Below, in pieces: positions 22,996 through 33,032 of a stretch of DNA of 64,000 bases. Numbering within the stretch: the first letter of the stretch is position 1; every line of letters starts with the position of its first letter. A model generated the notes under the pieces. That model ran no database searches, was not told where the DNA came from, and saw only the letters and a program-made list of their open reading frames with translations. Where the stretch lies: contig JAFVXE010000014.1 of the NCBI GenBank assembly GCA_017501255.1, positions 1 through 64,000 of the forward strand. The letters are read 5' to 3'. The translations under genes were made by a program, and so were the position numbers. Origin of the DNA: Clostridia bacterium (GTDB taxonomy: Bacteria > Bacillota > Clostridia > Christensenellales > Aristaeellaceae).

Positions 22996-23052
22996 GCTGA
23001 ATGAAAACGGTACCATAAACCTCTACAGGTGTTGATTTGCAAGGGTTTGGGA

Positions 23053-23098
23053 TTGTCAAGCCCCTCTTTGATGTGATATAAATGTGGCATGAAGTGGG
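23053..23098 (+). promoter_or_regulatory. mraZp: Promoter of the division/wall cluster with partial MraZ box
   Basis: TTGTCA, 18 bases, TATAAA. Just downstream GTGG (23084) and GTGGG (23094) recur ten bases apart, as in MraZ-binding boxes, which are tandem GTGGG motifs at this pitch. A third copy at the next pitch is absent. A small hairpin CGCCC/GGGCG follows at 23104-23119. Confidence 0.65.
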
Positions 23099-23151
23099 TT
23101 GTTCGCCCTAAATTGGGCGAGTGATAGTAACTTAGTGGGGGGTGAAGGACC

Positions 23152-23688
23152 GTGGATGAGAATCGTCAGAATCCGTCTGCAGACGAAACCGTTCAGCAAT
23201 TGCCCCGTACCTTCACCTTCTTTGGTGGCTATGACCACACGCTCGACAGCAAAGGCCGTCTGATCATCCCCAACGCCTATCGGAAACCTTTGGGCGAGAC
23301 CTTCACCATCAGCGTCACCCCGGATGGGGAGGGCATTGCTCTCTATCCCGAGCAGGTTTTTGATGATATGCTGGCCGATCTGTATGAACTGAACCGCCTG
23401 GATGAATATGTACAGAAATATCTGGCCTATCTGGGCAAGATGAGCTACCGGCATATGGAAGCGGATACGCAGGGCCGCATCCTGATTCCCGCCAAATTGC
23501 GTCAGCGCATTCTGGGGGATGCCAAGGAACTTGAAATCAGCGGTGCGATGGATCATGTGCGCATCGTTGACAGCGCAAAGGGCGCTGAAGAAGATGACTT
23601 CTTCGACCTGAACCGCAAGGAAATCCTGCGGAATGTCAGCAAACTGAAAGCGGACCAGATGGCCCGGAAAGGAGAGGCGACCAAATGA
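23152..23688 (+). CDS. mraZ: Transcriptional regulator MraZ
   Basis: A 178-aa protein with two SpoVT/AbrB-like MraZ repeats: FGGYDHTLDSKGRLIIPNAYR and MEADTQGRILIPAKLRQ. MraZ binds tandem repeats in front of its own operon and represses it. The GTG start is chosen because it follows a GAAGG site and matches the frame. The protein has about 20 extra residues at the N-terminus and an acidic/basic extension at the C-terminus compared with the usual 140-150 aa. mraW, its usual next neighbour, is absent; the ftsL-like start overlaps its stop. Confidence 0.95.
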   Translation: MDENRQNPSADETVQQLPRTFTFFGGYDHTLDSKGRLIIPNAYRKPLGETFTISVTPDGEGIALYPEQVFDDMLADLYELNRLDEYVQKYLAYLGKMSYRHMEADTQGRILIPAKLRQRILGDAKELEISGAMDHVRIVDSAKGAEEDDFFDLNRKEILRNVSKLKADQMARKGEATK

Positions 23689-24332
23689 CCGGTGAATATC
23701 AATATGTTTATGGAAGCTCCAACGCAGCCAGCGCCGAAGGCATCATTCCCAACCCCAATCGTCGAATGACCATCAGCCACACGGTTGATTTGCCCGACAG
23801 CGTATGGGATGCCCGTACGGGTCGGTTGGTACCCCAGCTGAATCCGGAAGCCCGCCGTCAGCGTGTGCAGGGTATGACCATTGAACTGAACCGGCTGAAC
23901 AAGCAGGAAGCCCGTGCCCAGAAGTGGGCAGATAAGGGATTGCTGGGCAAGCGCCTCAATCTTTCTACGGCGCTTCTGTTTGCCATGGCGCTGTTTGTGA
24001 TGCTCGGGATGTTTACCCTCAGTCATCATTCTGCCAGAGAGGACTGGAATGACAAGGTTCAGATGGCTGGCCGTGATATCGACTATATCCGTCAGGAGAA
24101 TGCCGAAATTCAGGATCGCATTGATGAAGCCAAGCGGGATAATGATATCCAGTATCGTGCCGCCAACGAACTTGGCATGGTTCACGCCAGCGATGCACAC
24201 AGTATTGCTCTGAATGCTGTGGATGCCTACCCTCAACAGATGGTGACCACCGGCTATACGGCCGAAGTGGTGGTGGATGGTTGGGGAGAAGAACATCAGA
24301 CCCAGCTCAGTTTTTCTGCCAGTATTGAATAA
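23685..24332 (+). CDS. ftsL: FtsL-like septum protein
   Basis: A 215-aa bitopic protein. Residues 1-90 are cytoplasmic, a single membrane helix lies at about 93-112 (LSTALLFAMALFVMLGMF), and an extracellular coiled coil follows (VQMAGRDIDYIRQENAEIQDRIDEA). The layout and position between mraZ and the class B PBP identify it as the divisome FtsL, which joins FtsB/DivIC and FtsQ/DivIB. The long cytoplasmic part is unusual; typical FtsL has 30-50 residues there. Its ATG overlaps the mraZ stop. Confidence 0.75.
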   Translation: MTGEYQYVYGSSNAASAEGIIPNPNRRMTISHTVDLPDSVWDARTGRLVPQLNPEARRQRVQGMTIELNRLNKQEARAQKWADKGLLGKRLNLSTALLFAMALFVMLGMFTLSHHSAREDWNDKVQMAGRDIDYIRQENAEIQDRIDEAKRDNDIQYRAANELGMVHASDAHSIALNAVDAYPQQMVTTGYTAEVVVDGWGEEHQTQLSFSASIE

Positions 24333-24426
24333 GCTTTTGTTGCTTTGACACATCCTGTGTCGAAAACGTCATACACAAATGCAAAACTGCATACATCCCA
24401 TTATCAAGCATAATGGGGGAAGGTGT

Positions 24427-26553
24427 ATGCAGACTGAACTACATGTGCGCAAGCGGATTCTTGGGCTTCTTTTGTTGTTTGTCTTTCTGTTTTTTCTGCT
24501 GTTTGTGCGCATTGCATATCTGACCACGTTTCAATCTGCCGCGCTCACGCAGCGCGGCATTCGTCAGTGGACAAGGGAAGGCACAGTGTATGCCAGGCGT
24601 GGCAAACTGTTGGATCGCAATGGGGATACGTTGGTGATGAGCGCCACGGCCTTTATTGTAAATGCTGACCCTCGAAAGATTGAGGATCAGGAGGCCTTTG
24701 CAAAGCTGGTTGCGCCGGTTTTGTCCATCAGTGAGGAAACGGTGCTGAACAAGATCAAAGACCGAACTAAGGCATCGGTTACGCTGAAAAGGCAAGTATC
24801 GGTGGATGTGGTGGATCAGCTGCGGAAATGGCAGCTGTGCAATGATGCTCAAACGAAGAAACTTGCCGGCGCACTGCTGTTTGATGAAGATGTACGGCGT
24901 GTGTATCCTCATGGAGCCTTTCTTGTGCAGACGCTGGGCCTGACCAATGTGGACAATGTGGGCCAATCCGGTTTGGAACAGCAGTATGACAAGCTGCTCA
25001 GAGGCGTGGAAGGACGCATTCTGCGAACGGTGGACGGGCATAACAATACGGTGTACGACAGCGGAAATCTGTACGTGGAACCCCAGGATGGCAACAACCT
25101 GAAGCTGACCATTGATGCGGTTATTCAGGAGATTTGCGAAAAAGCCATGCGGGAATGCTATCAGGTGAATAAGGCGCAGGCGGTACACGTGATCGCTATG
25201 GATCCGTATACCGGCGCTATTCTGGCCATGTGCTCCAAACCGGATTATGATCCCAACGATCCGCCACGCAGCGAAGTGGATGCTCTGCGTCAGCTGATGC
25301 GTATCCGTCTGGTATCGGATGCCTATGAGCCGGGTTCAACCTTCAAGATTCTCACGGCAGCGGCTGCTCTGGACAGCGGCGTTACCAACCCGGAGGAAGG
25401 ATTCTACTGTTCGGGAAAAATCAAAGTGGACGGGGATACCATCCGCTGCTGGGGTAATCCCCATGAAAGTGAAAGCATGGCCCAGGCCTTGCAAAACAGC
25501 TGTAATCCAGTGTTTGTGGAACTTGCCCTGCGCATGGGTACAGAAACTTTTTACAGCTATCTGCGCTCTTTTGGTCTGGGCGTCAAAACCAATGTTGACT
25601 TACAGGGGGAGGGAAGTGGTATACTGATACCAGCCAGATCTGTCAAAAATGTGGATCTGGCACGAATCGGTTTCGGTCAGAGCGTAGCGGTCACGCCGAT
25701 TCAGCTGCTCACGGCAGCCTGCTCGGTTATCAACGGCGGGCGGCTGATGCAGCCCTATCTGCTGCAGGAAGTATTGGCGCCGGATGGTAAAGTGCTGCAA
25801 AGGACGCAACCCAAAGTGGTAGCACAACCCATCAGCGAAGAAACCTCCATGACCATGCGGACGCTTCTGGAGCAGGTGGTCAGTATTGGCGGTGCCAAAA
25901 ACGCCAAGATTGATGGCTACCGTATCGGCGGCAAAACCGGCACTGCGCAGGTCTATAAGGATGGGCGCATTGTCAAGGATGTTCACATTGGCTCTTTTCT
26001 GGGTTTTGCCCCTGCGGATGATCCCAAGATTGCGCTTCTGGTCATCGTGGATGAGGCGGATGTGCCGGTGGACTATGGCGGCACAACGGCAGCGCCCTTT
26101 GCTCGACAAATCCTTGCAGATGTGTTACCTTATATGGGGATCGAGCCAACGGATGCCCAGACGGTCGAAATGGTTTCGATTCCGGATGTGACAGGCCAGC
26201 CCCTGTGGACGGCCCGCCAGCAGATGGAAGCGCTGGGCTTTACGGTTCTGACGGATGGCGACGATGGCAACACTGCGGTTACGGAGCAGATGCCAAGCCC
26301 CGGTGCAACGCTTGCCAAGGGCGGGCAGGTAATGCTCTATACCCAGAAGCAGCCTCCGGCAGCGGAAACGTTGGTCTGCGTACCGGATCTGTCGGGATTG
26401 TCGCTGGCGGAAGCTGCATCCATGCTGCGCCAGAGAGGCCTTGAGATGGAGATTGATGGCAGCGGTTTTGCTGTTTCGCAGAGCCCTGCAGCCGGCGACT
26501 TTGTACCGCCCGAAACTGTGGTGAAAGTAACATTTGTTTTCCCAAACCCATAA
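24427..26553 (+). CDS. Class B penicillin-binding protein with two PASTA domains (FtsI/SpoVD type)
   Basis: A 708-aa membrane-anchored transpeptidase. One helix at residues 10-28, then the dimerisation domain (RRGKLLDRNGDTL), and the catalytic domain with S-x-x-K in GSTFK, SCN in QNSCNP and KTG in GKTGTAQ. Two PASTA domains follow, starting near SIPDVTGQPL and VPDLSGLSL. Clostridia usually have both a vegetative FtsI and SpoVD with this layout, and sequence alone does not tell which this is. The start behind GGGGAAGG is preferred over an ATG 48 bases upstream. Confidence 0.93.
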   Translation: MQTELHVRKRILGLLLLFVFLFFLLFVRIAYLTTFQSAALTQRGIRQWTREGTVYARRGKLLDRNGDTLVMSATAFIVNADPRKIEDQEAFAKLVAPVLSISEETVLNKIKDRTKASVTLKRQVSVDVVDQLRKWQLCNDAQTKKLAGALLFDEDVRRVYPHGAFLVQTLGLTNVDNVGQSGLEQQYDKLLRGVEGRILRTVDGHNNTVYDSGNLYVEPQDGNNLKLTIDAVIQEICEKAMRECYQVNKAQAVHVIAMDPYTGAILAMCSKPDYDPNDPPRSEVDALRQLMRIRLVSDAYEPGSTFKILTAAAALDSGVTNPEEGFYCSGKIKVDGDTIRCWGNPHESESMAQALQNSCNPVFVELALRMGTETFYSYLRSFGLGVKTNVDLQGEGSGILIPARSVKNVDLARIGFGQSVAVTPIQLLTAACSVINGGRLMQPYLLQEVLAPDGKVLQRTQPKVVAQPISEETSMTMRTLLEQVVSIGGAKNAKIDGYRIGGKTGTAQVYKDGRIVKDVHIGSFLGFAPADDPKIALLVIVDEADVPVDYGGTTAAPFARQILADVLPYMGIEPTDAQTVEMVSIPDVTGQPLWTARQQMEALGFTVLTDGDDGNTAVTEQMPSPGATLAKGGQVMLYTQKQPPAAETLVCVPDLSGLSLAEAASMLRQRGLEMEIDGSGFAVSQSPAAGDFVPPETVVKVTFVFPNP

Positions 26554-26569
26554 GGATGGAGGAATACCA

Positions 26570-28027
26570 ATGCTGTTAAAGGACTTGCTGATGGAAATAC
26601 CGGGCATTCTGGAAACCAGCGGAAATATGATCACGGAGATCGGGGATCTGATCACCGACAGCCGTGAACAAACAACCAATGGTTTATTCTTCTGCATTCC
26701 CGGTGCCCGGGTGGATGCGCACAACTTTGCGCCTCAGGCGGTGGCCAATGGCTGCACGGCGCTGGTGGTGGAGCGGTTTTTGCCCGTTGAGGTTCCTCAG
26801 ATCCGGGTGGAAAGCGTGCGTTCTGCTATGGCTTATATGGCAGGTGCGTTCTTCGGTCATCCTGCCCGCCAATTGCGCATGGTGGGCGTCAGCGGCACCA
26901 AAGGCAAGACCACGACCAGCTTCCTGCTGAAGGCCGTGATGAAAAAAGCCGGTTTTGTGACGGGTCTCATCGGCACAACCGGCAACATGATCGGTGAAAA
27001 GCGGATCAAGAGCAATCTGACGACGCCCGATCCCATTGATCTGCATCGATGCCTCAGGCAGATGGTGGACGAAGGGGTAGAGGTTGTGGTGATGGAAGTG
27101 AGCGCCCATGCGGTGGATATGCACCGTCTGGATGGCATCACTTACGAGGCAGCCTGCTACACCAATCTGTCACAGGATCATCTGGACTATTTCGGCACCA
27201 TGGAAAACTATTTCCAGTGCAAGAAAAGTTTCTTCATGCATGGCGCAGTGCTCAACGCTGCCCTGAATGAGGATGACGAAACCAGCGACCGGATCATAGA
27301 GGACATCAGCATTCCTTACCTGACCTACGGCATCAGCTCGGAGGCGGATGTTTTCGCCCGTGATATTGAAATTTCCGAAGAGGGCGTGTCCTTCTCCATC
27401 CTGCTGCGGGGCGTGGAGGATATGCAGATCAATCTGCAATTGACGGGTATGTTCAACGTATACAATGCGCTGGCTGCTGCTTCTCTGGCAATGATTCTGG
27501 GGGTACAGAGCGGCGATATCAAAGCAGGCCTGGAAAGCCTGGAGAATGTGCCGGGCCGCGTGGAGATGCTGGATACCCGCACGCCCTATAAAGTGATTCT
27601 GGATTATTCCCATTCGCCCGATGCGTTGGAGAATATCCTGTCCACCGTGCGCACCTTTACCCGCAACCGGCTGATCGTCCTGTTCGGCTGCGGCGGCGAC
27701 CGGGATCAGGGCAAACGGCCCATCATGGGTGAGATTGCCGGACGGCTGGCGGATTATTCCATTCTGACTAGTGACAATCCCCGCACCGAGGATCCCATTG
27801 CCATTCTGGATGCCATCGAGAATGGTGCCAAGGCTGTGGGCGGCAGCTACACCGTCATTGAAAACCGCCGGGAAGCCATCCGCTATGCTTTGCAGATGGG
27901 TCGGGACGGCGATGTGATCATTCTGGCTGGTAAGGGTCATGAGACCTATCAGGAGATCATGGGCGTCAAGAAGCCCTTTGACGAAAAGGAAGTTGTCGCT
28001 GAACTGCTTGCAGAGATGCGGGCATAA
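26570..28027 (+). CDS. murE: UDP-MurNAc-tripeptide synthetase MurE
   Basis: A 485-aa Mur ligase with ATP loop SGTKGKTTT, substrate motif TTPDP, and the C-terminal signature SDNPRTEDP. DNPR is the motif for adding meso-diaminopimelate, so the wall is predicted to be of DAP type. It follows the PBP gene by 16 bases with GGAGG before the ATG. murF, normally next, is absent, and mraY follows. Confidence 0.96.
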   Translation: MLLKDLLMEIPGILETSGNMITEIGDLITDSREQTTNGLFFCIPGARVDAHNFAPQAVANGCTALVVERFLPVEVPQIRVESVRSAMAYMAGAFFGHPARQLRMVGVSGTKGKTTTSFLLKAVMKKAGFVTGLIGTTGNMIGEKRIKSNLTTPDPIDLHRCLRQMVDEGVEVVVMEVSAHAVDMHRLDGITYEAACYTNLSQDHLDYFGTMENYFQCKKSFFMHGAVLNAALNEDDETSDRIIEDISIPYLTYGISSEADVFARDIEISEEGVSFSILLRGVEDMQINLQLTGMFNVYNALAAASLAMILGVQSGDIKAGLESLENVPGRVEMLDTRTPYKVILDYSHSPDALENILSTVRTFTRNRLIVLFGCGGDRDQGKRPIMGEIAGRLADYSILTSDNPRTEDPIAILDAIENGAKAVGGSYTVIENRREAIRYALQMGRDGDVIILAGKGHETYQEIMGVKKPFDEKEVVAELLAEMRA

Positions 28028-28047
28028 ACACGAAGGAGTGAAACGCC

Positions 28048-29070
28048 ATGCTAAGGCTGATTCTTGCATTGATTCTTTCTCTGGTTGCCATGTTGCTCAT
28101 CGGGCCCCGGGTATTGCCTGTGCTCCGGAAGATGAAATTCGGGCAGACCATTTATGAACTGGGTCCCCAGAGCCATCAGACCAAGCAGGGAACCCCCACC
28201 ATGGGCGGTTTGATGTTTGCGGCGGTAACCAGTGTTGTTACGCTTCTGCTGGCGCTGTTCAGCATGAAGAATGGCTGGAAGGATTTCAGCCTTGCTTTGA
28301 TCGTGGTTTCTCTGGCCAGTATGCTGATCGGCTTTGTGGATGACTACATCAAAGTGGTCAAGAAGCGCAATCTGGGTCTCATCTGGTGGCAGAAGATCAT
28401 CGGTCAGGTTGTGGTGGCGGTAGCTTTCTCTGCCTACTGCTACTTCAATCCCTATGTGGGCAGCAAGATTCTGGTTCCCTTCTTCAATGTGGAATGGGAT
28501 CTGGGCTGGATCTATATTCCCCTCATGAGCATGGTGATGATCTTCATGATCAACTCCGCCAATCTGCAGGATGGTCTGGATGGCCTGCTCAGCAGCGTGT
28601 CCGTCATCGGCAGCGCAGCCTGGGGGATCATATCGCTGATCATTATGCTCACCTTTGGCATAAGCGGTCAGCAGGATGCTATGGCCAACTACGGCAATCT
28701 GGCGATCTTTGCCATGGCACTTGCCGGTTCCCTGATGGGCTTTTTGCGGTTCAATCACTATCCCGCCAGCGTATTCATGGGGGATACGGGCAGTATGTTC
28801 GTGGGCGGCGCAATGGTCGGAATGGCGATGCTGCTGAAAATGCCCCTGTTTATGCTGCTGATCTGCTTTACCATGATCGCTTCTTCTGTGAGCGTCATCA
28901 TCCAGCGGATCTATTTCAAAGTGACCCATGGCAAGCGCATTTTCAAGATGTCGCCGATTCATCATCATTTTGAACTCAGCGGCATGACGGAGACCCAGAT
29001 TGTGGCCATGTATGCCATTGTGGAGGGTTTGCTCTGTCTGGTGGCGCTCCTGTCCATCATCCGGGTATAA
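28048..29070 (+). CDS. mraY: Phospho-MurNAc-pentapeptide transferase MraY
   Basis: A 340-aa integral membrane enzyme, about ten helices. The family signatures HQTKQGTPTMGG, FVDDYIKV and NSANLQDGLDGL (with the catalytic aspartates) and PIHHHFELSG near the C-terminus are all present. It makes lipid I at the cytoplasmic face of the membrane from UDP-MurNAc-pentapeptide and undecaprenyl phosphate. Confidence 0.97.
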   Translation: MLRLILALILSLVAMLLIGPRVLPVLRKMKFGQTIYELGPQSHQTKQGTPTMGGLMFAAVTSVVTLLLALFSMKNGWKDFSLALIVVSLASMLIGFVDDYIKVVKKRNLGLIWWQKIIGQVVVAVAFSAYCYFNPYVGSKILVPFFNVEWDLGWIYIPLMSMVMIFMINSANLQDGLDGLLSSVSVIGSAAWGIISLIIMLTFGISGQQDAMANYGNLAIFAMALAGSLMGFLRFNHYPASVFMGDTGSMFVGGAMVGMAMLLKMPLFMLLICFTMIASSVSVIIQRIYFKVTHGKRIFKMSPIHHHFELSGMTETQIVAMYAIVEGLLCLVALLSIIRV

Positions 29071-29109
29071 AAGTGGAGGGCCACACCCGATTTATGGAGG
29101 CGATAGGTT

Positions 29110-30471
29110 ATGAATCTGACCAATAAGCGCATTCTGGTGCTGGGAATGGCACGCAGTGGCATTGCTGCGGCTGAGTTGCTCCTGCACCATGGCGCTGTTC
29201 CTGTTCTGGCAGACAACAAAAAGGAAGAAGCGTTCGGCAACGCTCTGGACAGTTTGCATGGAACTGCTTGTGAATTCCGTTTGGGCGAGGATCCGGTGAT
29301 GCTGCTGGATGATGTGGATATGCTGCTCATCAGCCCCGGAGTGCCCATCGATGCTCCTGTGGTGCTGGCAGCAAAGGAAAAGGGCGTGACAGTCACCGGC
29401 GAACTGGAAATGGCCTCTGCGCTGCTTGGCGGCGAGATGGTGGCGATTTCCGGCACCAACGGCAAAACCACTACCACTACGCTGATGGGAAAAATGCTGG
29501 AAAACGCAGGCCGAATTACCCATGTGGCTGGCAATATCGGTTATCCGCTTTCTGCGGTGGCCCGTGTCAGCAAGAAAACGGATATTTCGGTGGTTGAGGT
29601 GTCCAGTTTTCAGCTGGAAAGCATCAAGACGTTCCACCCCAAAGTGGCTGCACTCCTGAACATTACGGAGGATCATCTGAACCGTCACGGCACCATGGCG
29701 CAGTATATCAAGCTGAAACAACGCTTGTTTGAAAATCAGAAGTCCGATGATGTGGCTGTTTTGAACATGGATGATCCGGTGCTGTTCAAAATGGCGGGTA
29801 AATTGAAGGGCAGAATTGCCTTTTTCAGCCGTACCCAGCCAGTGGAAAATGGCGCTTGCATTGAGGATGGAAAGATCGTCTGGCGTTGGGACGGCGTTCA
29901 GAAAACTATCTGCGAAGCGGATCAGGTGCTGATTCCCGGCCCGCACAATCTGGAAAATGCTTTGGCAGCCACGGCAATGGCCTGTGCACTTGGCATCCCC
30001 GCACCGATCATCCGCCATACGCTGGTTTCCTTTACCGGCGTGGAGCACCGCATTGAGAAAGTGCGTGTTTTCCAGGGCGTTACCTACATCAACGACAGCA
30101 AGGGTACCAATGTGGACAGCACCATCAAAGCGGTGCAGAGCATGAAAGCCCCTACTGTGCTGATCCTGGGCGGCTATGACAAGCACACCGATTTTATGCC
30201 GCTTTGCAAAGAGATTGTGGCCAGCGGTATGATCTCTCATATCGTCGCCATCGGTCAGACGGCGCAGCAGATTCAGCGGCAGCTGAATGAGGCTGGTTAT
30301 TCTTCTGTGGAACGCGCATACAGCTTTGAGGAAGCCATCGACAGGTGCCGTTCCAAAGCCGTGGCTGGCGGCAATGTGCTTCTGTCCCCGGCTTGTGCCA
30401 GCTTTGATATGTTCAAGGACTTTGAAGACCGTGGCCGTATTTTCAAGGAACTGGTCAACGCACTGAAATAA
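29110..30471 (+). CDS. murD: UDP-MurNAc-L-alanine:D-glutamate ligase MurD
   Basis: A 453-aa Mur ligase: N-terminal Rossmann part with VLGMARSGIAAAELL, ATP loop ISGTNGKTTTT, NITEDHLNRHG in the central domain, and NDSKGTNVDST in the C-terminal domain. It adds D-glutamate to UDP-MurNAc-L-Ala. GGAGG precedes the ATG. It lies between mraY and ftsW as in most division clusters. Confidence 0.97.
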   Translation: MNLTNKRILVLGMARSGIAAAELLLHHGAVPVLADNKKEEAFGNALDSLHGTACEFRLGEDPVMLLDDVDMLLISPGVPIDAPVVLAAKEKGVTVTGELEMASALLGGEMVAISGTNGKTTTTTLMGKMLENAGRITHVAGNIGYPLSAVARVSKKTDISVVEVSSFQLESIKTFHPKVAALLNITEDHLNRHGTMAQYIKLKQRLFENQKSDDVAVLNMDDPVLFKMAGKLKGRIAFFSRTQPVENGACIEDGKIVWRWDGVQKTICEADQVLIPGPHNLENALAATAMACALGIPAPIIRHTLVSFTGVEHRIEKVRVFQGVTYINDSKGTNVDSTIKAVQSMKAPTVLILGGYDKHTDFMPLCKEIVASGMISHIVAIGQTAQQIQRQLNEAGYSSVERAYSFEEAIDRCRSKAVAGGNVLLSPACASFDMFKDFEDRGRIFKELVNALK

Positions 30472-30552
30472 GCTGAACCCTTCCCACAAGTGGAAGAGAT
30501 GTGTACAAAAGCAAGCATCTTTCATCGCAAGTGGGGAGGGTTTTGTCGTCCA

Positions 30553-31689
30553 ATGATTGCTCAGCAGGAAATGATTCACAAGCGTTACCTGAGAAAGGCA
30601 AAGGTACGGGTTGACAATACTTTGCTGACGGTGCTGCTGCTTCTTCTGATGAGCGGCATCCTGATCCTGTTCAGCGCCACGTATTATCAGGCCCTGCGCA
30701 AGGGGGATGCGTTGCTGGAAGTGAAGCGGCAATTGATTGGTATCGGATTGGGTACCGTTCTGATGCTGATAACAAGCCGCATTCCGTACACCTTCTGGCG
30801 AAAACCGGTGATAGTGAAAAGCGGACTTGCCTTGAGCCTCCTTTTACTGGTGCTGGTCATCATTCCCGGAGTGGGCGTGTACCTGAATGGTTCCAGAAGA
30901 TGGCTGAACATTGCCGGTATGAGCTTTCAGCCTTCGGAGCTGGCAAAAATCGTTTCGGTGCTGTATCTTGCAGCTGCCATTGACCAGCACAAGGAACATC
31001 TGGGGAAACTGATCACAGGCATTGCGCCGCTTCTGATTGTGCCAGGGATCTTCTTTGTGCTGATTCTGGAACAGCCTAACCTGTCAACAGCAGGCAGCAT
31101 TATGATTGCGGCGGTACTGATGCTGCTGATTGCTGGGGTCAAGTGGCGGCATCTGTCCCTGATGGGCATATGTGGGCTATGCCTTGGGATGGTGTATGCA
31201 TGGATTGAGCCCTATCGCCGGGAGCGGCTTTTGTCCTTCCGGGATCCCTTTGCTCAGATGAGCGACGAAGGGTATCAGCTGGCACAATCGCTGATTGCGA
31301 TCGGTTCTGGCGGTTTGTTTGGACGGGGACTGGGACAGGGGAGGCAGAAGTTTTCTTATCTGCCCTATCCGGAAAGCGACTTCATTTTCGCTATTGTTGG
31401 CGAGGATTTCGGCTTGCTGGGCTGCACAGTGGTGATTCTGCTGTTTATAGCCTTTGCTTTTGCCGGTATGCGTATTGCTGTCAACTGTCCTCATCGCTAT
31501 GGCAGCCTGCTGGCTGCCGGGCTTACCGCTATGATCACCCTGCAGGCAGCTCTCAATATTGCCGTGGTTATCGGCGTGATGCCCACCACCGGCCTTCCCT
31601 TGCCGTTTTTCAGTGCGGGCGGTACTTCTGTCAGCCTGTTGATGGCATCCACTGGTATCATTCTCAACATATCCCGAACGCACCGCTGA
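30553..31689 (+). CDS. ftsW: SEDS-family peptidoglycan polymerase FtsW
   Basis: A 378-aa membrane protein with about ten helices and the SEDS motifs: NGSRRWLNIAGMSFQPSELAK, RRERLLSFRDP, GRGLGQGRQKFSYLPYPESD in two parts (with the essential aspartate after SYLPYPES), and TTGLPLPFFSAGGTS. It polymerises glycan strands with the class B PBP. The ATG behind GGGGAGGG is used; a GTG 63 bases upstream would lengthen the N-terminus without a ribosome site. murG, usually next, is absent. Confidence 0.93.
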   Translation: MIAQQEMIHKRYLRKAKVRVDNTLLTVLLLLLMSGILILFSATYYQALRKGDALLEVKRQLIGIGLGTVLMLITSRIPYTFWRKPVIVKSGLALSLLLLVLVIIPGVGVYLNGSRRWLNIAGMSFQPSELAKIVSVLYLAAAIDQHKEHLGKLITGIAPLLIVPGIFFVLILEQPNLSTAGSIMIAAVLMLLIAGVKWRHLSLMGICGLCLGMVYAWIEPYRRERLLSFRDPFAQMSDEGYQLAQSLIAIGSGGLFGRGLGQGRQKFSYLPYPESDFIFAIVGEDFGLLGCTVVILLFIAFAFAGMRIAVNCPHRYGSLLAAGLTAMITLQAALNIAVVIGVMPTTGLPLPFFSAGGTSVSLLMASTGIILNISRTHR

Positions 31690-31755
31690 CCGTTTTTCAC
31701 ACATTCCGGCAGGCAGCATAGGATGCTCCATGCAATGCTTACCGGAGGTGAAAGG

Positions 31756-33021
31756 ATGGACGTTTTGCGCATCCGAGGAGGCAGACGGCTCACGGGTGAA
31801 TGGACGGTACATACGGCAAAGAATGCGGTGCTGCCGATTATGGCGGCGGCAGTATTGACGCCGGATACAACCCTGCTGGAGGATTGTCCGCTGCTCAGCG
31901 ATGTAGCCTACATGGGAGAAATACTAACCCGTCTGGGCTGCAAGGTAACCCGTAACGACCGAATGCTGAAGATTGATCCCCAGGGGATGGACAGCCACGA
32001 AATGCCCGATGAACTGGCCAAGAAGATCCGTTCTTCCATCTTTCTGCTGGGGCCGATTTTGACCCGTTTTCGCAAAGCCACGGTCACATTCCCCGGTGGC
32101 TGCGAAATCGGACTGAGACCCATTGATCTGCATTTGAGTGGATTGAGACAGCTTGGCGTTGAGATTCACGAAGAAGGCGGCGTGATTCACTGCGATGGCA
32201 GATATATGCAGGCAGGGAATGTGCATCTGGATTATCCCAGCGTTGGCGCTACCGAGAACGTGATGATGGCGGCTGTTTTGCTCCGTGGCAAAACGGTGAT
32301 GCACAATGTTGCCCGTGAACCGGAGATCGTGGATCTCCAGCACTTCCTGAATCGAATGGGTGCAAACATCAGCGGCGCAGGCAGCCATACCATCGTTGTG
32401 GAGGGGGTCCGCAGGCTGCATGGCATCAGTTACAAGCCCATGCCGGACCGGATTGTGGCAGGCACTATGCTGGCGGCGGCTGCCATTACCGGCGGGAACA
32501 TCCATCTGAAAAATGTTCCCGTGGAGGATCTTCACGCTGTGTTCTCCAAATTGCGGGAGATGGATTGTGTGCTGACCCAGCACGCCGATGCAGTTGTTCT
32601 GCACGCCCCGGAACGTTTGCGCCCCTTTGCCCGGTTGCAGACGCAACCTCATCCGGGCTTTCCGACGGATATGCAGGCGCAGTTGCTTGCGCTGGCCACC
32701 GTAGCTTCCGGCACTTCCATTCTGGTGGAGAATGTGTTTGAAAACCGCTATGGTCATGCCGGGGATCTGAACCGGATGGGTGCGGATGTGCTGATCAATG
32801 ACCGAACGGCTGTTGTGAAGGGCGTAAAGGAACTGTATGGCGCACGGGTCACCGCAAGAGACTTGCGAGGCGGTGCAGCGCTGGCGCTGGCTGGACTGCG
32901 TGCGCAGGGAGAAACCATTGTGGAAGCGGTTCACCTGATTGACAGAGGATATGAACGCTTTGAGGATGCGTTGGCTGCTCTTGGTGCCGATGTAAGAAGG
33001 GAAACCGTGACGGACACATAA
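31756..33021 (+). CDS. murA: UDP-GlcNAc 1-carboxyvinyltransferase MurA
   Basis: A 421-aa enzyme for the first committed step of peptidoglycan synthesis. KNAVLPIMAAA near the start binds substrate. The fosfomycin-target cysteine is present in FPGGCEIGLRP, so the enzyme should be fosfomycin-sensitive in principle. Other blocks are GATENVMMAA, PDRIVAGTM and GGAALALAGL. The start MDVLRIRGG follows GGAGGTG. Confidence 0.96.
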   Translation: MDVLRIRGGRRLTGEWTVHTAKNAVLPIMAAAVLTPDTTLLEDCPLLSDVAYMGEILTRLGCKVTRNDRMLKIDPQGMDSHEMPDELAKKIRSSIFLLGPILTRFRKATVTFPGGCEIGLRPIDLHLSGLRQLGVEIHEEGGVIHCDGRYMQAGNVHLDYPSVGATENVMMAAVLLRGKTVMHNVAREPEIVDLQHFLNRMGANISGAGSHTIVVEGVRRLHGISYKPMPDRIVAGTMLAAAAITGGNIHLKNVPVEDLHAVFSKLREMDCVLTQHADAVVLHAPERLRPFARLQTQPHPGFPTDMQAQLLALATVASGTSILVENVFENRYGHAGDLNRMGADVLINDRTAVVKGVKELYGARVTARDLRGGAALALAGLRAQGETIVEAVHLIDRGYERFEDALAALGADVRRETVTDT

Positions 33022-33032
33022 GAAGGGAAGGG

